NCBI GenBank assembly: GCA_023678885.1
Contig: CM042965.1
Coordinates: 32,469,777-32,533,776, forward strand
Source of the DNA: Pogostemon cablin
Taxonomy: Eukaryota > Streptophyta > Magnoliopsida > Lamiales > Lamiaceae
Direction: 5' to 3'
Length of the DNA: 64,000 nucleotides
The stretch's first letter is position 1. The number at the start of each line of letters is the position of its first letter. Both the position numbers and the translations under genes were made by a program. Of the stretch, positions 11,370 through 22,539 are shown piece by piece. Below the pieces are notes generated by a model that worked only from the letters and a program-made list of their open reading frames with translations, did no database searches and was not told the DNA's origin.

Positions 11370-11822
11370 GAAATAAATTCATAAATCCATTAAATCCTTA
11401 ATCCTATTATGATTAATGAGATCTAAATTTAACGGGGAATCGTATCTGATCCAATGAGTTCTTTAGGCGGAATACGAACTCGAAGATCGGTAGGTATTAC
11501 GGCCATCCTCAACTAAACCTCCTTATTCCTTTATGAGGACCGTAGTAATCCCTCCCGATGGGGAGAAGAGAGAACTATGTGCGGCTTAGTCTATTGGGTA
11601 CCATAACCTGTGAGCCTTTATATACTACACAACTACACCTTAGTTATGTAGTATTGAGTATCTACTCAATTGGCCCATATTATTTATTATTATAGCCCAT
11701 GGACTTTTCACCTTAATTGGATCACTTAATTAAGTCCATAAAATAATGAAATAGCTAATATAATTTCATAATAATATATTGCCCACAATTAGATTATAAT
11801 GGAAATTAAAAATTTCCTAACA
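11370..11822 (-). repeat. 3' LTR of the old copia element
   Basis: Matches 31755-32214 over its length with many substitutions and a small indel near 11630. In element orientation it begins TGTTAGGAAA. The last few bases of the far end (the TGTT side on the plus strand) are lost at the junction with the MITE. Confidence 0.85.
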
Positions 11823-12041
11823 ATCTACCACTTGGGCTATATATTTTCCCAAAGCAATTATATCAACAGTCCTTAGCTGCGCAACTTTATGCTATTCCTC
11901 TTTAAGCTATATTTAACAATCTGGTCCATCTCATATACTAATATGGAACTACCATGTCATTCACCACATTACAAATCATGGTTATACTCGGGCAATCACC
12001 AATATCAATTTACTCAATGACATAGATCAAATATGGTGAGT

Positions 12042-14076
12042 TGACACGACCCGACTTACATAACTTATAATTCAATTACTAAGTAACATATATATCATCG
12101 TTATAAAAACTGCAAATTTTTTTCCACATAATGTATTTATAACTAAAACCATCACACCAGTTCAACATAAATAACTGGTTTCTGACACCGCTTCAATCCA
12201 TACAAATTTGTGACAATACTTATTATATTACATAATAAAATATCAGCGGAAACAAAATAAGCCCACTGCCTAGCCCAACAGGTCGCCATCTATGTACATC
12301 CACTTAAAATCCTGTAGGAGCTCCATAGCTTGCACAGTCACATCACAAACTCAATCATCAACATGCTCACCTACAATGCATAAACTAGTGAGACAAAAAT
12401 CTCATTAAGTAGAAATCATGCATGTCAGCACATAAAAATACATTTAGTTCTCTATCGCCTATTTCCTAGTTCCTCTAGTTGGTATCTTTTATTTTGAAAA
12501 TTGTTCACGTTGCGAGATCCCCACGATACACTTATGATATGCACCCCAAATGAGCTCAATGGGGATGATTTTTTCGAACCCCAAATATATCAAGTGCCGA
12601 GAATGATTTTTCCGAACTCAAAATAAAATGTCGGGAATGATTTTTCTGAACCCAGACAGAGATGCATATATAGTGGTCACACACACCATTAGTATCTTAT
12701 TTATTTTTGAAAAAAATACTTTCCATGATTATGCATGGTATGGAACCAGAACAATTAAATATACATCATATACCATTTACGACATCAATATTAACTTTTA
12801 ATCATAATAAAGCAACAACTTAACTTCAATTCACACAAATCCACTTCTGAAATAACAACTTCACCCCAATCACTTAAGTCCATTTATAGAGTAACAATTT
12901 CACCTTGGATTACACGATCCCTTTTTAGAATAACAACTTCATCTCGGATCACACAGATCCTTATAAATAATATCTTCTCAGATCATACAGATCTATATTC
13001 AATAGTTTCTGTTCACACAAATCTATATAGGACAATGATATTATTTCAAATCACATAAATCCACAACTTGTATTGCAAATTTATCACAAATAATTTACAA
13101 ATAATATTGTTGAATATAAACCCTACTTTTCCCAAATCACATAAATCCATAGTTTGTATCACAAATTAATCCTAAATAATTCATAATGTAATTAAACTAA
13201 TCACAAATACTTCATAACATAATTATCACATATTAATCACAAATAATTCATAAACAACATGTTTATGCATTGTAGTTGGGATTCTACTTACCTGAACTTC
13301 GATAGTAATATAAACCTCATGAAGAACTACAACTAATTCCTTCCTTCTCGTTCCGGCACGTTCCCCCTCCTCTCTTCCTCTCTCTCTCTTTCTTTTTTTT
13401 CGTCGTTACTATCGGTTGCTTCCCTTACTTACAACCCAAATGGGTTATCTAACCCTTCCACATACATATATAGCGTGAGGCAAGGTAAGTCGGTGGTAAG
13501 TGGTGATTCACCACCCAACTTTCTATATTTAGTAAGTATTTATTATTAGGAGTTTTATTATATTATTATTGTTAAACATGGAATGTAATTTGAATGCCCA
13601 GCAATGCACCTACGCGTACAATTTTAACCAAGTGACTTATGCGTTGATAATTACGCCACATACCTCAAATTTAATTATTATTATTATTATTATCCATTAC
13701 AAATATACGTGAAATACTTAATAGCTAAGATATAATACATACGTATATATTTTTCTACCCACTATTATTCTTACGAGAACACATGTGATACTTAATAATT
13801 AAGAAATAATATATTTATACAAATAAAATAATTTAATTATATATATCCAAATTAATGCACGTAAATATTTATGCATATATATTCACATATTGTCACGATT
13901 TTTGTCACGAATGTCCCAAATAAAATGTAAAGATATATAAATTGTAAAAATAATTTTCACATAATTGCCACATTATTATCACTTGATTGTCACATAATTA
14001 TCACATAGTTATAAAATGCACATAACACAAATTAAATTATATTGGCACATGAGTAGTGAGAAGCTCGGGTATGACA
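12042..14076 (-). repeat. 3' LTR of the Tekay/Del-type element
   Basis: In element orientation it starts TGTCATACCCGAG and ends CGTGTCA. It repeats at 18793-20826 with scattered substitutions and a shorter ATT microsatellite (about 13675-13692, against about 20408-20442 in the other LTR). Confidence 0.92.
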
Positions 14077-14089
14077 TCCTCCCCACCTT
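14077..14089 (-). other. Polypurine tract of the Tekay/Del-type element
   Basis: Minus strand AAGGTGGGGAGGA directly before the 3' LTR start TGTCATACC. Confidence 0.8.
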
Positions 14090-14115
14090 ATAAAACTTTC
14101 ATCCTCGAAATTTAC

Positions 14116-14546
14116 TTACCTGAAGAGGTCTGGATATTTAGCCATCATCTCATCTTCTCTTTCCCAAGTAGCCTCCTCAACTAGTTGGTTCCTCCATAAT
14201 ACCTTTACTAATGATATTTCTTTATTTCTGAGCTTCTTCACTTTTCGCCATAAGATCTCAACTGGTACTTCCTCATAACTCAAATCTTCTTTCAACTCAA
14301 CTGGTTCCTGCCTGAGAACATGAGATGGATTTGGAATATAATTTCTCAACACAGACATATGAAACACGTCATGTACTCTAGACATCGATGCCGGTAACTC
14401 CAACTTATAGGCAACGCTGCCAACTCCTCAATGATAGTGAATGGACCAACATATCTTGGACTTAGTTTTCCTTTCTTTCCAAATCGCATTATCCCTTTCA
14501 TTGGAGATACTTTCAAGAATACCTGATCACCCACTTCAAATTCCAA
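14116..14546 (-). pseudogene. Integrase C-terminus and chromodomain-like tail
   Basis: Two overlapping frames (14346-14546 and 14116-14403) show an integrase C-terminal GPF-type segment (SPRYVGPFTIIEEL) followed, after a frameshift near 14400, by a chromodomain-like end. The end has the typical VKVLWRNQLVEEATWERE pattern, with the tryptophans and acidic residues expected. In chromoviruses this tail guides insertion to certain chromatin. The frameshift separates it from the rest of the polyprotein. Confidence 0.85.
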
Positions 14547-14576
14547 TTCCCTTCTTCGTTTGTCTGTATAACTCTT

Positions 14577-15560
14577 CTACCAATCCTGAGCTACTTTCAT
14601 CTTCTCTCGTATACGTGTAACAGCTTCTGAAATTTCACGAATCAAGTCTGGACCCAAAAGTTTCCTTTCTCCAACTTCATCCCAATGTACTGGAGATCTA
14701 CACTTTCTCCCGTACAATGTTTCATATGGAGCCATCCCGATAGTAGACTGATAACTATTGTTGTACGAGAACTCTATTAAAGGCAAAAATTTACTCCACT
14801 GACCTTGAAAATCCAACACACATGCTCTGAACATATCTTCAAAGATTTGTATTGTACGCTCCGATTGACCATCAGTCTGTGGATGGAATGCTATGCTGAA
14901 AGATAACTGTGTCCCCAACGCCTTATGTAGACTCTTTCAGAAAGCAGACAAGAATCTCGTATCTCTGTCTGATACAATGGTAAGTGGTACTCCATGGAGT
15001 CTGACAATCTCTTGTATATATAGCTGGGCATAACGATCCATGGAATACGTAGATCAAATAGGAAGAAAATGAGCTGACTTAGTCAATCGATCCACGATAA
15101 CCTAAATGGCATCGTGACCTTTCACTGTCTTCGGTAGCCCAATAACAAAATCCATCGTGATATTCTTCCACTTCCACTCTGGAATAAATAAAGGCTATAA
15201 AGTTCCTGCTGGTCTCTGATGCTCGGCTTTGACCTGCTGACAAGTCAAACATTGCTCCACATACTGAGCGACATCTCTCTTCATCCCTGGCCACCAATAA
15301 TGTGACTTCAAATCTCTATACATCTTAGTAGCTTCTGGATGTACAGAGTACGGTGTCGAATGAGCTTCTGCCATCACTTCTTTCTGAATGTCATCCACTT
15401 CAGGTAGACATAATCGACCTCGATAATAAATCACACCATCTTCTCTTAATTGGAAGTCAGAAGACTTTCCAGAGCTGATATCATTCTTTATCTTGTCAAA
15501 CAACTTATCCTTCTGTTGGACCTGTCGAATCTTATCCATCAAGGTTGGTTGAAGTGTCAA
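14577..15560 (-). pseudogene. Integrase of the Tekay/Del-type element
   Basis: Integrase inserts the cDNA copy into the host genome. The zinc-binding H-H-C-C region is at about 15225-15370 (ends CLTCQQVK). The catalytic core follows with an aspartate in MDFVIGLP (about 15150), an aspartate in IVSDRDTRF (about 14970) and the glutamate in DGQSERT (about 14870). Stops interrupt it near 15195, 15104, 15053, 14939 and 14577, so no full protein can be made. The frame 14577-14918 covers the last catalytic residue and the GMAPYETLYGRKCRSP signature. Confidence 0.9.
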
Positions 15561-16139
15561 AGTTGCCATCTTTGCTTCCAATGATCCTTCCTGAATGGTC
15601 TCCACACCCATTCTTTGCAAATCAAGCAACTCTAGTTTCTGATTTATGGTCATAGCAGCTATACTCTGTGTTGCCTTTCGGCTCAATGCATCAGCAACCA
15701 TATTGGCTTTTCTCGGATGATAATTGATAACACAGTCGTAATCCTTCACCAATTCCAACCATCTTCTTTGCCTCATATTCAACTCTTTCTGAGTGAAAAA
15801 GTACTTCAAACTCTTATGATCAGTATAGATTTCACAACGTTCCCCATACAGATAATGCCTCCAAATCTTGAGTGCAAACACCAATGCGGCTAACTCTAAA
15901 TTATGAGTTGGGTAATTCATCTCGTACTCCCTTAACTGTCTGGATGCATACGCTATCACTTTTTCATTCTGCATCAATACACACCCAAGACCATTCTTTG
16001 AAGCATCACTGTAAACCTTGAAGTTTCATGTCTCCGTAGGTATAGTTAAAATAGGTGCTGATGTCAACTGTCTCTTCAATTCTTGGAAACTTTGTTCACA
16101 TGCCTCCGTCCATGTGAACTTCACATTCTTCCTGGTCAA
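15561..16139 (-). pseudogene. RNase H domain of the Tekay/Del-type element
   Basis: RNase H removes RNA from RNA-DNA hybrids in reverse transcription. The catalytic residues can be seen in VYSDASKNG (about 16010), NLELAALVFALK (about 15895), YTDHKSLKYF (about 15815) and VADALSRK (about 15680). A stop at about 16027 lies just before the first motif and another at about 16138 separates it from RT. Confidence 0.88.
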
Positions 16140-17233
16140 CTATGTTAATGGTGAAGCAATCTTAGAAAATCCTTCAACAAACCTTCGATAATATCCCGCC
16201 AATCTAAGAAATCTATGAACCTCAGTGGGATTTGAGGGTTGTGGCCAATCATAGATTGCTTTCACCTTGTTTGGATCTACCGAAATTCTTTCTCCAGATA
16301 CCACGTGGCCCAAAAAAACAACTTGATCTAACCAAAATTCACACTTCTTGAACTTTGCGTACAACTGCTTCTCCTTCAAAATCTCTAACACCTTTCTCAA
16401 GTGCAAAGTATGATCCTCCTTATTCTTAGAGTAAATCAAAATATCATCGATAAACACAATCACGAACTTATCAAGAAATTCCTGAAATACTCTATTCATC
16501 AAATCTATAAATGCTGCTGGAGCATTCGTCAGACCGAATGTCATCACTAAGAATTCATAGTGCCCGTACCTTGTGCTGAATGCAGTTTTTGGGATATCTT
16601 CCTCCTTGATCTTCAACTGATGATACCCCGAATGCAAATCAATCTTTGAAAAGATAGATGCATCTTGTAGTTGATCAAACAGATCATCAATACGAGGCAA
16701 TGGATACTTATTCTTGATGGTAACTTTTTTGAGCTCCCGATAATCGATGCACATCCTTAATGTGCCATCGTTCTTACGAACAAAAAGAACTGGTGCCCCC
16801 AAGGTGAGAAACTATGTTTGATGAATCCTTTATCTAGCAATTCTTGTAACTGTATCTTCAATCCTTTCATTTCAACTGGTGCTATCCTGTATGGCGCTTT
16901 AGATATAAGAGTCGTTCCTGATTGTAGCTCAATAACAAACTCTATTTCTCGATCTGGTGGCAAACCTGAAAGATCATCTGGAAATACCTTCTGGTATTCC
17001 TGAACTACTGGTACATTACCGAGAACTGGACATTGTTGCCCCTCAACATTCATTACGCTCACCAGATACCCCTCACAACCACTTTCCAACAACCACTGTG
17101 CTTTTGCTGCTGATATAACAGGAAATCTAAAATTCTTCTTGATCCCAACAAAAGTGAATGGTTCTCCACCCAATGGCTGAAAAGTAATACTCTTTTCTGA
17201 CAATCTATTGTAGTACCGTACTTTGGCAGCCAA
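16140..17233 (-). pseudogene. Reverse transcriptase of the Tekay/Del-type element
   Basis: RT copies the element RNA to DNA. The frame 16140-16802 has the core fingers-palm motifs LRMCIDYRELKK, KIDLHSGYHQ, KTAFSTRYGHYEF and the catalytic FIDDILIYS (about 16450). The upstream frame 16757-17233 has the N-terminal part, with SGLPPDREIEF and ELLDKGFIKHS. A frameshift near 16800 splits the two frames. Confidence 0.92.
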
Positions 17234-17844
17234 TCCATACCCAATATGATATCATAATCATTAATACTTAACACAATTAAATTAGTAAGGAGTTGTCTTC
17301 CTTCAATAGAAATAACACAACCTCAAAAAAGTTGATTGGTTTGCTTTGACTCACCAGAAGGTATCATCACCTCATAATTAGCTTCTATCAAGTTAGATGT
17401 TCCACCCAACTTCCTCACATACATGGTGGATATAAATGAATGTGTTGCTCCAGAATCAAATAGCACACATGTAGAAGTGCCAAAAATAGAGAACTTACCC
17501 GTGACAACTGAGGGATTCGCATCAGCCTCCTCCCGCGTCAAAGTGTACACCCTTGCTGGAGCTCTTCTCTGCTGTCCCTGCTTCCCTTTCTTAGGATAAG
17601 TAGTAGTCACATGTCCTTTTTTACCGCATGTGTAACAAGTTCTGGGAGGAATTTGACACTCCCCACCATGTGATCTAAGACAATTAGGGCATATGGGTAG
17701 TGGCGGCGCTGGTGGCACCTTACCCTGATCGAATTTGGGACACTTGTTTGATTCTACTTGTCTCTGTCCTTGATCCACTTGAACATTTGGCATCGGCCTC
17801 TGGAATGGCATCGGCCTCTTATCATTTCTCCCAAACTGCTGCAT
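17059..17844 (-). pseudogene. Gag zinc knuckle and aspartic protease of the Tekay/Del-type element
   Basis: The frame 17323-17844 holds the nucleocapsid knuckle CYTCGKKGHVTTTYP, in which the last cysteine of CX2CX4HX4C is replaced by tyrosine. The protease active site VLFDSGATHSFIS follows. The second protease landmark, DYDIILGMDWL, is in the next frame (17059-17274) after a stop. Protease would have cut the polyprotein into Gag, RT and integrase. Confidence 0.88.
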
Positions 17845-18690
17845 TGGTTTCTGTTAAAATTGGCGTCTGATAACCTGCGCTTGTCTGATTCTCATCTCCG
17901 CTTGTTCAGCAATCTGGGCCCTTTCCACAACTTTGTGAGTATATTGCTCCATGCAGTCCCACCATACTCACATCTCTGTAAAGTTCAGGCCTTAAACCTT
18001 TCACAAATCTCTCCACTTTCAATACCTCCGTACTCACCATGTGTTTGGCAAACCTTGACAACTACTCAAATTTTCGAAGGTAATCTGTAACTGACATGCC
18101 ACCCTGTCTCAACTGTATGAACTCATTCATCTTCATGGCTCTTACTGGTGCCGTAAAGTACTAGTTTCTGAAAAGCTCCTTAAACCTTTCCCATGTCATA
18201 GTCGTGACATCCTCTATACTTTTAATCGTATCCCACCAGTGGCCTGCACTTCCTCGTAACATGAAAGAAGCACACAACACTCTATCCCCATCTGGAATTC
18301 TACTATATTGAAACATGTTTTTCACTGTGCGTAACTATTCCTCTGCATCTGTGGGGTCTGCTGCATCCTCAAATATTGGAGGGCTCAGCTTTCGAAACCT
18401 ATCACAAACCATTTCCACACGTTCTACTTGATGTCTATCCTGATTAGCATTACCCTCTGGTTGTCCACCCACATCTCTCTACTGAGTCAATTGTTGTATC
18501 TATTAGGACTGGCGCTCTACCAGTTCCATCAGTCGAGTAATCACCCCATCATGATTATTTCCTTCAGTAGGTGCTGCTTGCTCAGCAGTTCTATCCCTTT
18601 CCGAACTTTCACCTATAATCCTTTTCATTTTGTCTACCAACTACAAGTCCTACATCACATGGCCAATATAATTTATAAAACACTTAGTAA
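17845..18690 (-). pseudogene. Gag of the Tekay/Del-type element, many stops
   Basis: No long frame remains, but reading the minus strand in one frame with stops shows the retrotransposon gag pattern. A PPIFEDAADPTDAEE segment at about 18370 is followed by a WW-containing core (GSAGHWWDTIK, about 18240) and a CA-type C-terminal region (ERFVKGLRPELY, about 18000). At least six nonsense codons are spread over it. Gag would form the virus-like particle. Confidence 0.75.
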
Positions 18691-18777
18691 CATAGAATAA
18701 AAACAACACTTACTCGCAAAGTTGCGCTCCCAATGAATGAACTTATGTACATAGACAGTCTGCAGGACCCAAACCGT

Positions 18778-18789
18778 GCTCTGATACCA
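18778..18789 (-). other. Primer-binding site, initiator-Met tRNA type
   Basis: Minus strand TGGTATCAGAGCA, three bases from the end of the 5' LTR (18793-20826). Confidence 0.88.
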
Positions 18790-18792
18790 CTT

Positions 18793-20406
18793 TGACACGA
18801 CCCGACTTACATAACTTATAATTCAATTACTAAGTAACATACATATCATCATTATAAAAATTGCATATTTTTTTTCCACATAATGTATTTATAACCAAAA
18901 CCATCACACCAGTTCAACATAAGTAACTGGTTTCTGACACCGCTTCAACCCACACAAACTTGTGATAATACTTATTATATTACATAATAAAATATCAGCG
19001 GAAATAAAATAAGCCCACAGCCTAGCCCAACAAGTCGTCATCTATGTACATCCGCTCAAAATCCTGTAGGAGCTCCACAGCTTGCACAGTCACATCACAA
19101 ACTCAATCATCAACAGGCTCACCTACAATGCATAAACTAGTGAGACAAAAATCTCAGTAAGTAGAAATCATGCATGTCAGCGCATGAAAATGCATTTAGT
19201 TCTCTATCGCCTATTTCTTAGTTCCTCTAGTTGGTATCTTTTATTTTGAAAACTATTCACATTACGGGATCCCCACGACACACTTAAGATATGCACCTCA
19301 AATGAGTTCAATGGGGACAATTTTTCCGAACCCAAATATATCAAGTGCCGAGAATGATTTTTCCAAACTCAGAATAAAGTGTCGGAAATAATTTTTTCGA
19401 ACCCTGACAGAGATGCATATATAGTGGTCGCACATACCATTAGTATCTTATTAATTTTGGGGAAAATACTTTCCATGATTATGCATAGTATGCAACCAGG
19501 GCATTTAAATATGCATCATATACCATTTACGACATCAATATCAACATTTAATTACAATAAAGCAACAACTTAACTTCAATTCACACAAATCCACTTCTGA
19601 AACAACAACTTCACCCCAATCACTTAAGTCCATTTATAGAGTAATAATTTCACCTTGGATCACACGATCCCTTTTTAGAATAACAACTTTATCTCGAATC
19701 ACACAATATCTTCTCAGATCATACAGATCTATATTCAATAGTTTCTGTTCACACAAATCTATATAGGACAATGATATTATTTCAAATCATATAAATTCAC
19801 AACTTGTATTGCAAATTTATCACAAATAATTTACAAATAATATTGTTTAATATGAACCATACTTTTCCCAAATCACATAAATCCACAGCTTGTATCACAA
19901 ATTAATCCCAAATAATTCATAACATAATTAAACTAATCACAAATAATTCATAACATAATTATCATATATTAATAACAAATAATTCATAAATAGCATGTTT
20001 ATGCATTGTAGTTGGACTTCTATTTACCTGAACTCCGATAGTAATATAAATCTCGTGAAGAACTACAACTAATTCCTTCCTTTTAGTTCCGGCACATTTT
20101 CCCTCCTCTCTTACTCTCTCTCTCTTTTTTTTCGCCGTTACTATCGGCTGCTTCCCTCACTTACAGCCCAAATGGGTTATCTAACCCTTCCACATACATA
20201 TATAACGTGAGGCAAGGTAAGTCGGTGGTAAGTGGTGATTCACCACCCAACTTTCTATATTTAGTAAGTATTTATTATTAGGAATTTTATTATATTATTA
20301 TTGTTAAACATGGAATGTAATTTGAATGCCCAACAATGCACCTACGCGTACAATTTTTAACCAAGTGACTTATGCGTTGATAATTATGCCACATATTGCA
20401 AATTTA

Positions 20407-20441
<35 letters not shown>

Positions 20442-20826
20442 CCATTACGAATATACGTGCAATAGTTAATAGCTAAGATATAATACATACGTGTACATTT
20501 TTTTACCCACTATTATTCTTACGAGAATACGTGTGATACTTAATAATTAAGAAATAATATATTTATACAAATAAAATAATTTAATTATATATATCCAAAT
20601 TAATGTACGTAAATATTTATGTACATATATATTCACATATTGTCACGATTTTTGTCACGAATGTCCCAAATAAAATGTAAAGATAAATAAATTGTAAAAA
20701 TAATTTTCACATAATTGCCATATTATTATCACTTAATTGTCACATAATTATCATATAGTTATAAAATTCACATAACACAAATTAAATTATATTAACACAT
20801 GAGTAGTGAGAAGCTCGGGTATCACA
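18793..20826 (-). repeat. 5' LTR of the Tekay/Del-type element
   Basis: 2034 bp direct repeat of 12042-14076. The outermost bases read TGTGA instead of TGTCA in element orientation, one substitution. Followed by the TGAGT target duplication. Confidence 0.92.
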
Positions 20827-22292
20827 TGAGTAGCATGGAAATTACATGAAAATGTGATCAACATCATGTCTATTTCCAACTGATCCAACTTTAATCTTTA
20901 GTGAGATCAATCCATAATGTAAAATATTACAAAATAAAATATTAACTTAAGTGAATTCACAATGAATTTTATTTTACAGAAAACTGAATTATCCAAATTA
21001 AAATGTCTTGAAAATCTTAAAGAGTAATAAAGATAGACTCCCACTATACTAAAGTATTCTAAAACCATATAACACCCACATGAGTAGCTAGCTCATAAAA
21101 TTGGGCATTGAATAATAATTGGTGGATCCACATTTAGAGTCTATTGTAATATGCTCTACTGAAATTTTATCAACACAAAACACTTTCTTTCACAACTAAG
21201 AATTCTATGTCAATATGCTTGACTTTTTAGAACTCATGTTACTACTAAATACTTTATTGCGAACTATTTGTCACGATAAACTTTATGTAACAAGGCTTCA
21301 CAATCTTTTTTTTATGATTGGATGCCCCTTTAGTGTGCTACTATTTATGTTGTCATGGCTAATGAGCTACAATTGTTTGGTTAACGCTTTTACATGTAAA
21401 GCTCTCCAACCAATAGAAGATGTAGCCTAAAGTGGATCTTATACCGTATTAGCATCCAACAAACTTAGGATCATATTACTTTATGATCTCTAATAAATCT
21501 GATCTTTGATATGCAAGCATGTAATCTTTAGTTCTCTATAGATACTTTATAAAGATCCATACTAGAGTTACTTAATTATCTGCTTAATATACTAAAAACA
21601 AAAGCCAAATTAGGTCTTCTACAGACCTCATCATACAACAACTACCAACAGCCAAAACATATAGAATATTTCTACATTTCTTAAATCTTTAGTTTTATTT
21701 TAGGGCACTTGATTGAGACTGCACTTGTCTCCCTAATTTAACTTAAATCTTCTCCCACTGAACCACATAATCATCCACATGTGTCTCAAAACCAAATGAG
21801 ACAATTACTTCATGATGATTCTTGTGATTCCTTTACGGAAGAGTTTGCTTGAATACATAGACAGATTTCCTTTAAGTTCTTAAATCATTAAGATTGTTTC
21901 AATGTTTCCATCAAAGAACACTAACTATACATCCATCAAATTTAATTCAAGTTCAAATGTTCTACTAATGCCACAATTATCCTAAAAGGAGTCTTTCTTA
22001 GAAACTGAATAGAAAGTCCCTTAAAACAATGCCTTCTTTTCCCTTTTGAGTATAATTATTTACTAATATGCAAACCTAATCATCTTGTATTGATTTAAAC
22101 TCATAACTTTTATCATTAACCCACTTTTGAGTATATGGACCTTGCATGGCTTGATGAACATTGTTTGAACGTTCTACCATTAATTCCATAATATCCTTAT
22201 TATTTAGAAAAACAACATAGTTATCTAAATTGTCTTTCTTCTAACTCTAGTAGTTTCCTTAGTGACATTAACTATTGAGGTTGTTGAATTTG
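20827..22292 (-). pseudogene. Decayed RT/RNase H of the old copia element
   Basis: Reading the minus strand across stops and frameshifts gives the copia pattern: an RT-end segment (CRRPNLAFVFSILSR, about 21620), an RNase H core (RSTLGYIFYWLE, about 21385, then KSVNQTIVA), and the SKHIDIEFLVVKE end (about 21210). No frame is longer than about 70 codons. This is the 3' part of pol. The remaining bases up to the Tekay insertion are decayed pol end or 3' untranslated sequence. Confidence 0.75.
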
Positions 22293-22311
22293 TGTAATAG
22301 CCATGAATTAT

Positions 22312-22312
<1 letters not shown>

Positions 22313-22406
<94 letters not shown>
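22313..22406. repeat. Compound (CA)n(TA)n microsatellite
   Basis: About 18 CA repeats run straight into about 27 TA repeats, 20 bp inside the solo LTR start. Confidence 0.95.
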
Positions 22407-22410
<4 letters not shown>

Positions 22411-22483
22411 ATATCGAGATATATAATTATATATATTAACGTTAATAATAATAAATATTTTCTAATTACACACATAACATGAG

Positions 22484-22486
<3 letters not shown>

Positions 22487-22539
<53 letters not shown>
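22487..22539. repeat. (AAT)n(ATT)n palindromic microsatellite
   Basis: AAT repeats switch to ATT repeats in the middle, which makes a perfect hairpin-forming low-complexity tract. Confidence 0.9.

Larger units (their letters stand above)
12042..20826 (-). mobile_element. Ty3/gypsy chromovirus, Tekay/Del-type, full length but inactive
   Basis: Complete structure with the perfect 5-bp duplication TGAGT (12037-12041 and 20827-20831). LTRs are 12042-14076 and 18793-20826. The PBS is 18778-18789 and the polypurine tract 14077-14089. Gene order on the minus strand is gag, protease, RT, RNase H, integrase, then a chromodomain-like tail, which defines a chromovirus. The ~2-kb LTRs, Met-type PBS and the tail sequence suggest the Tekay/Del lineage. 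Several stops and frameshifts break the polyprotein. It is inserted in the old copia element between its RNase H and its 3' LTR. Confidence 0.92.
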
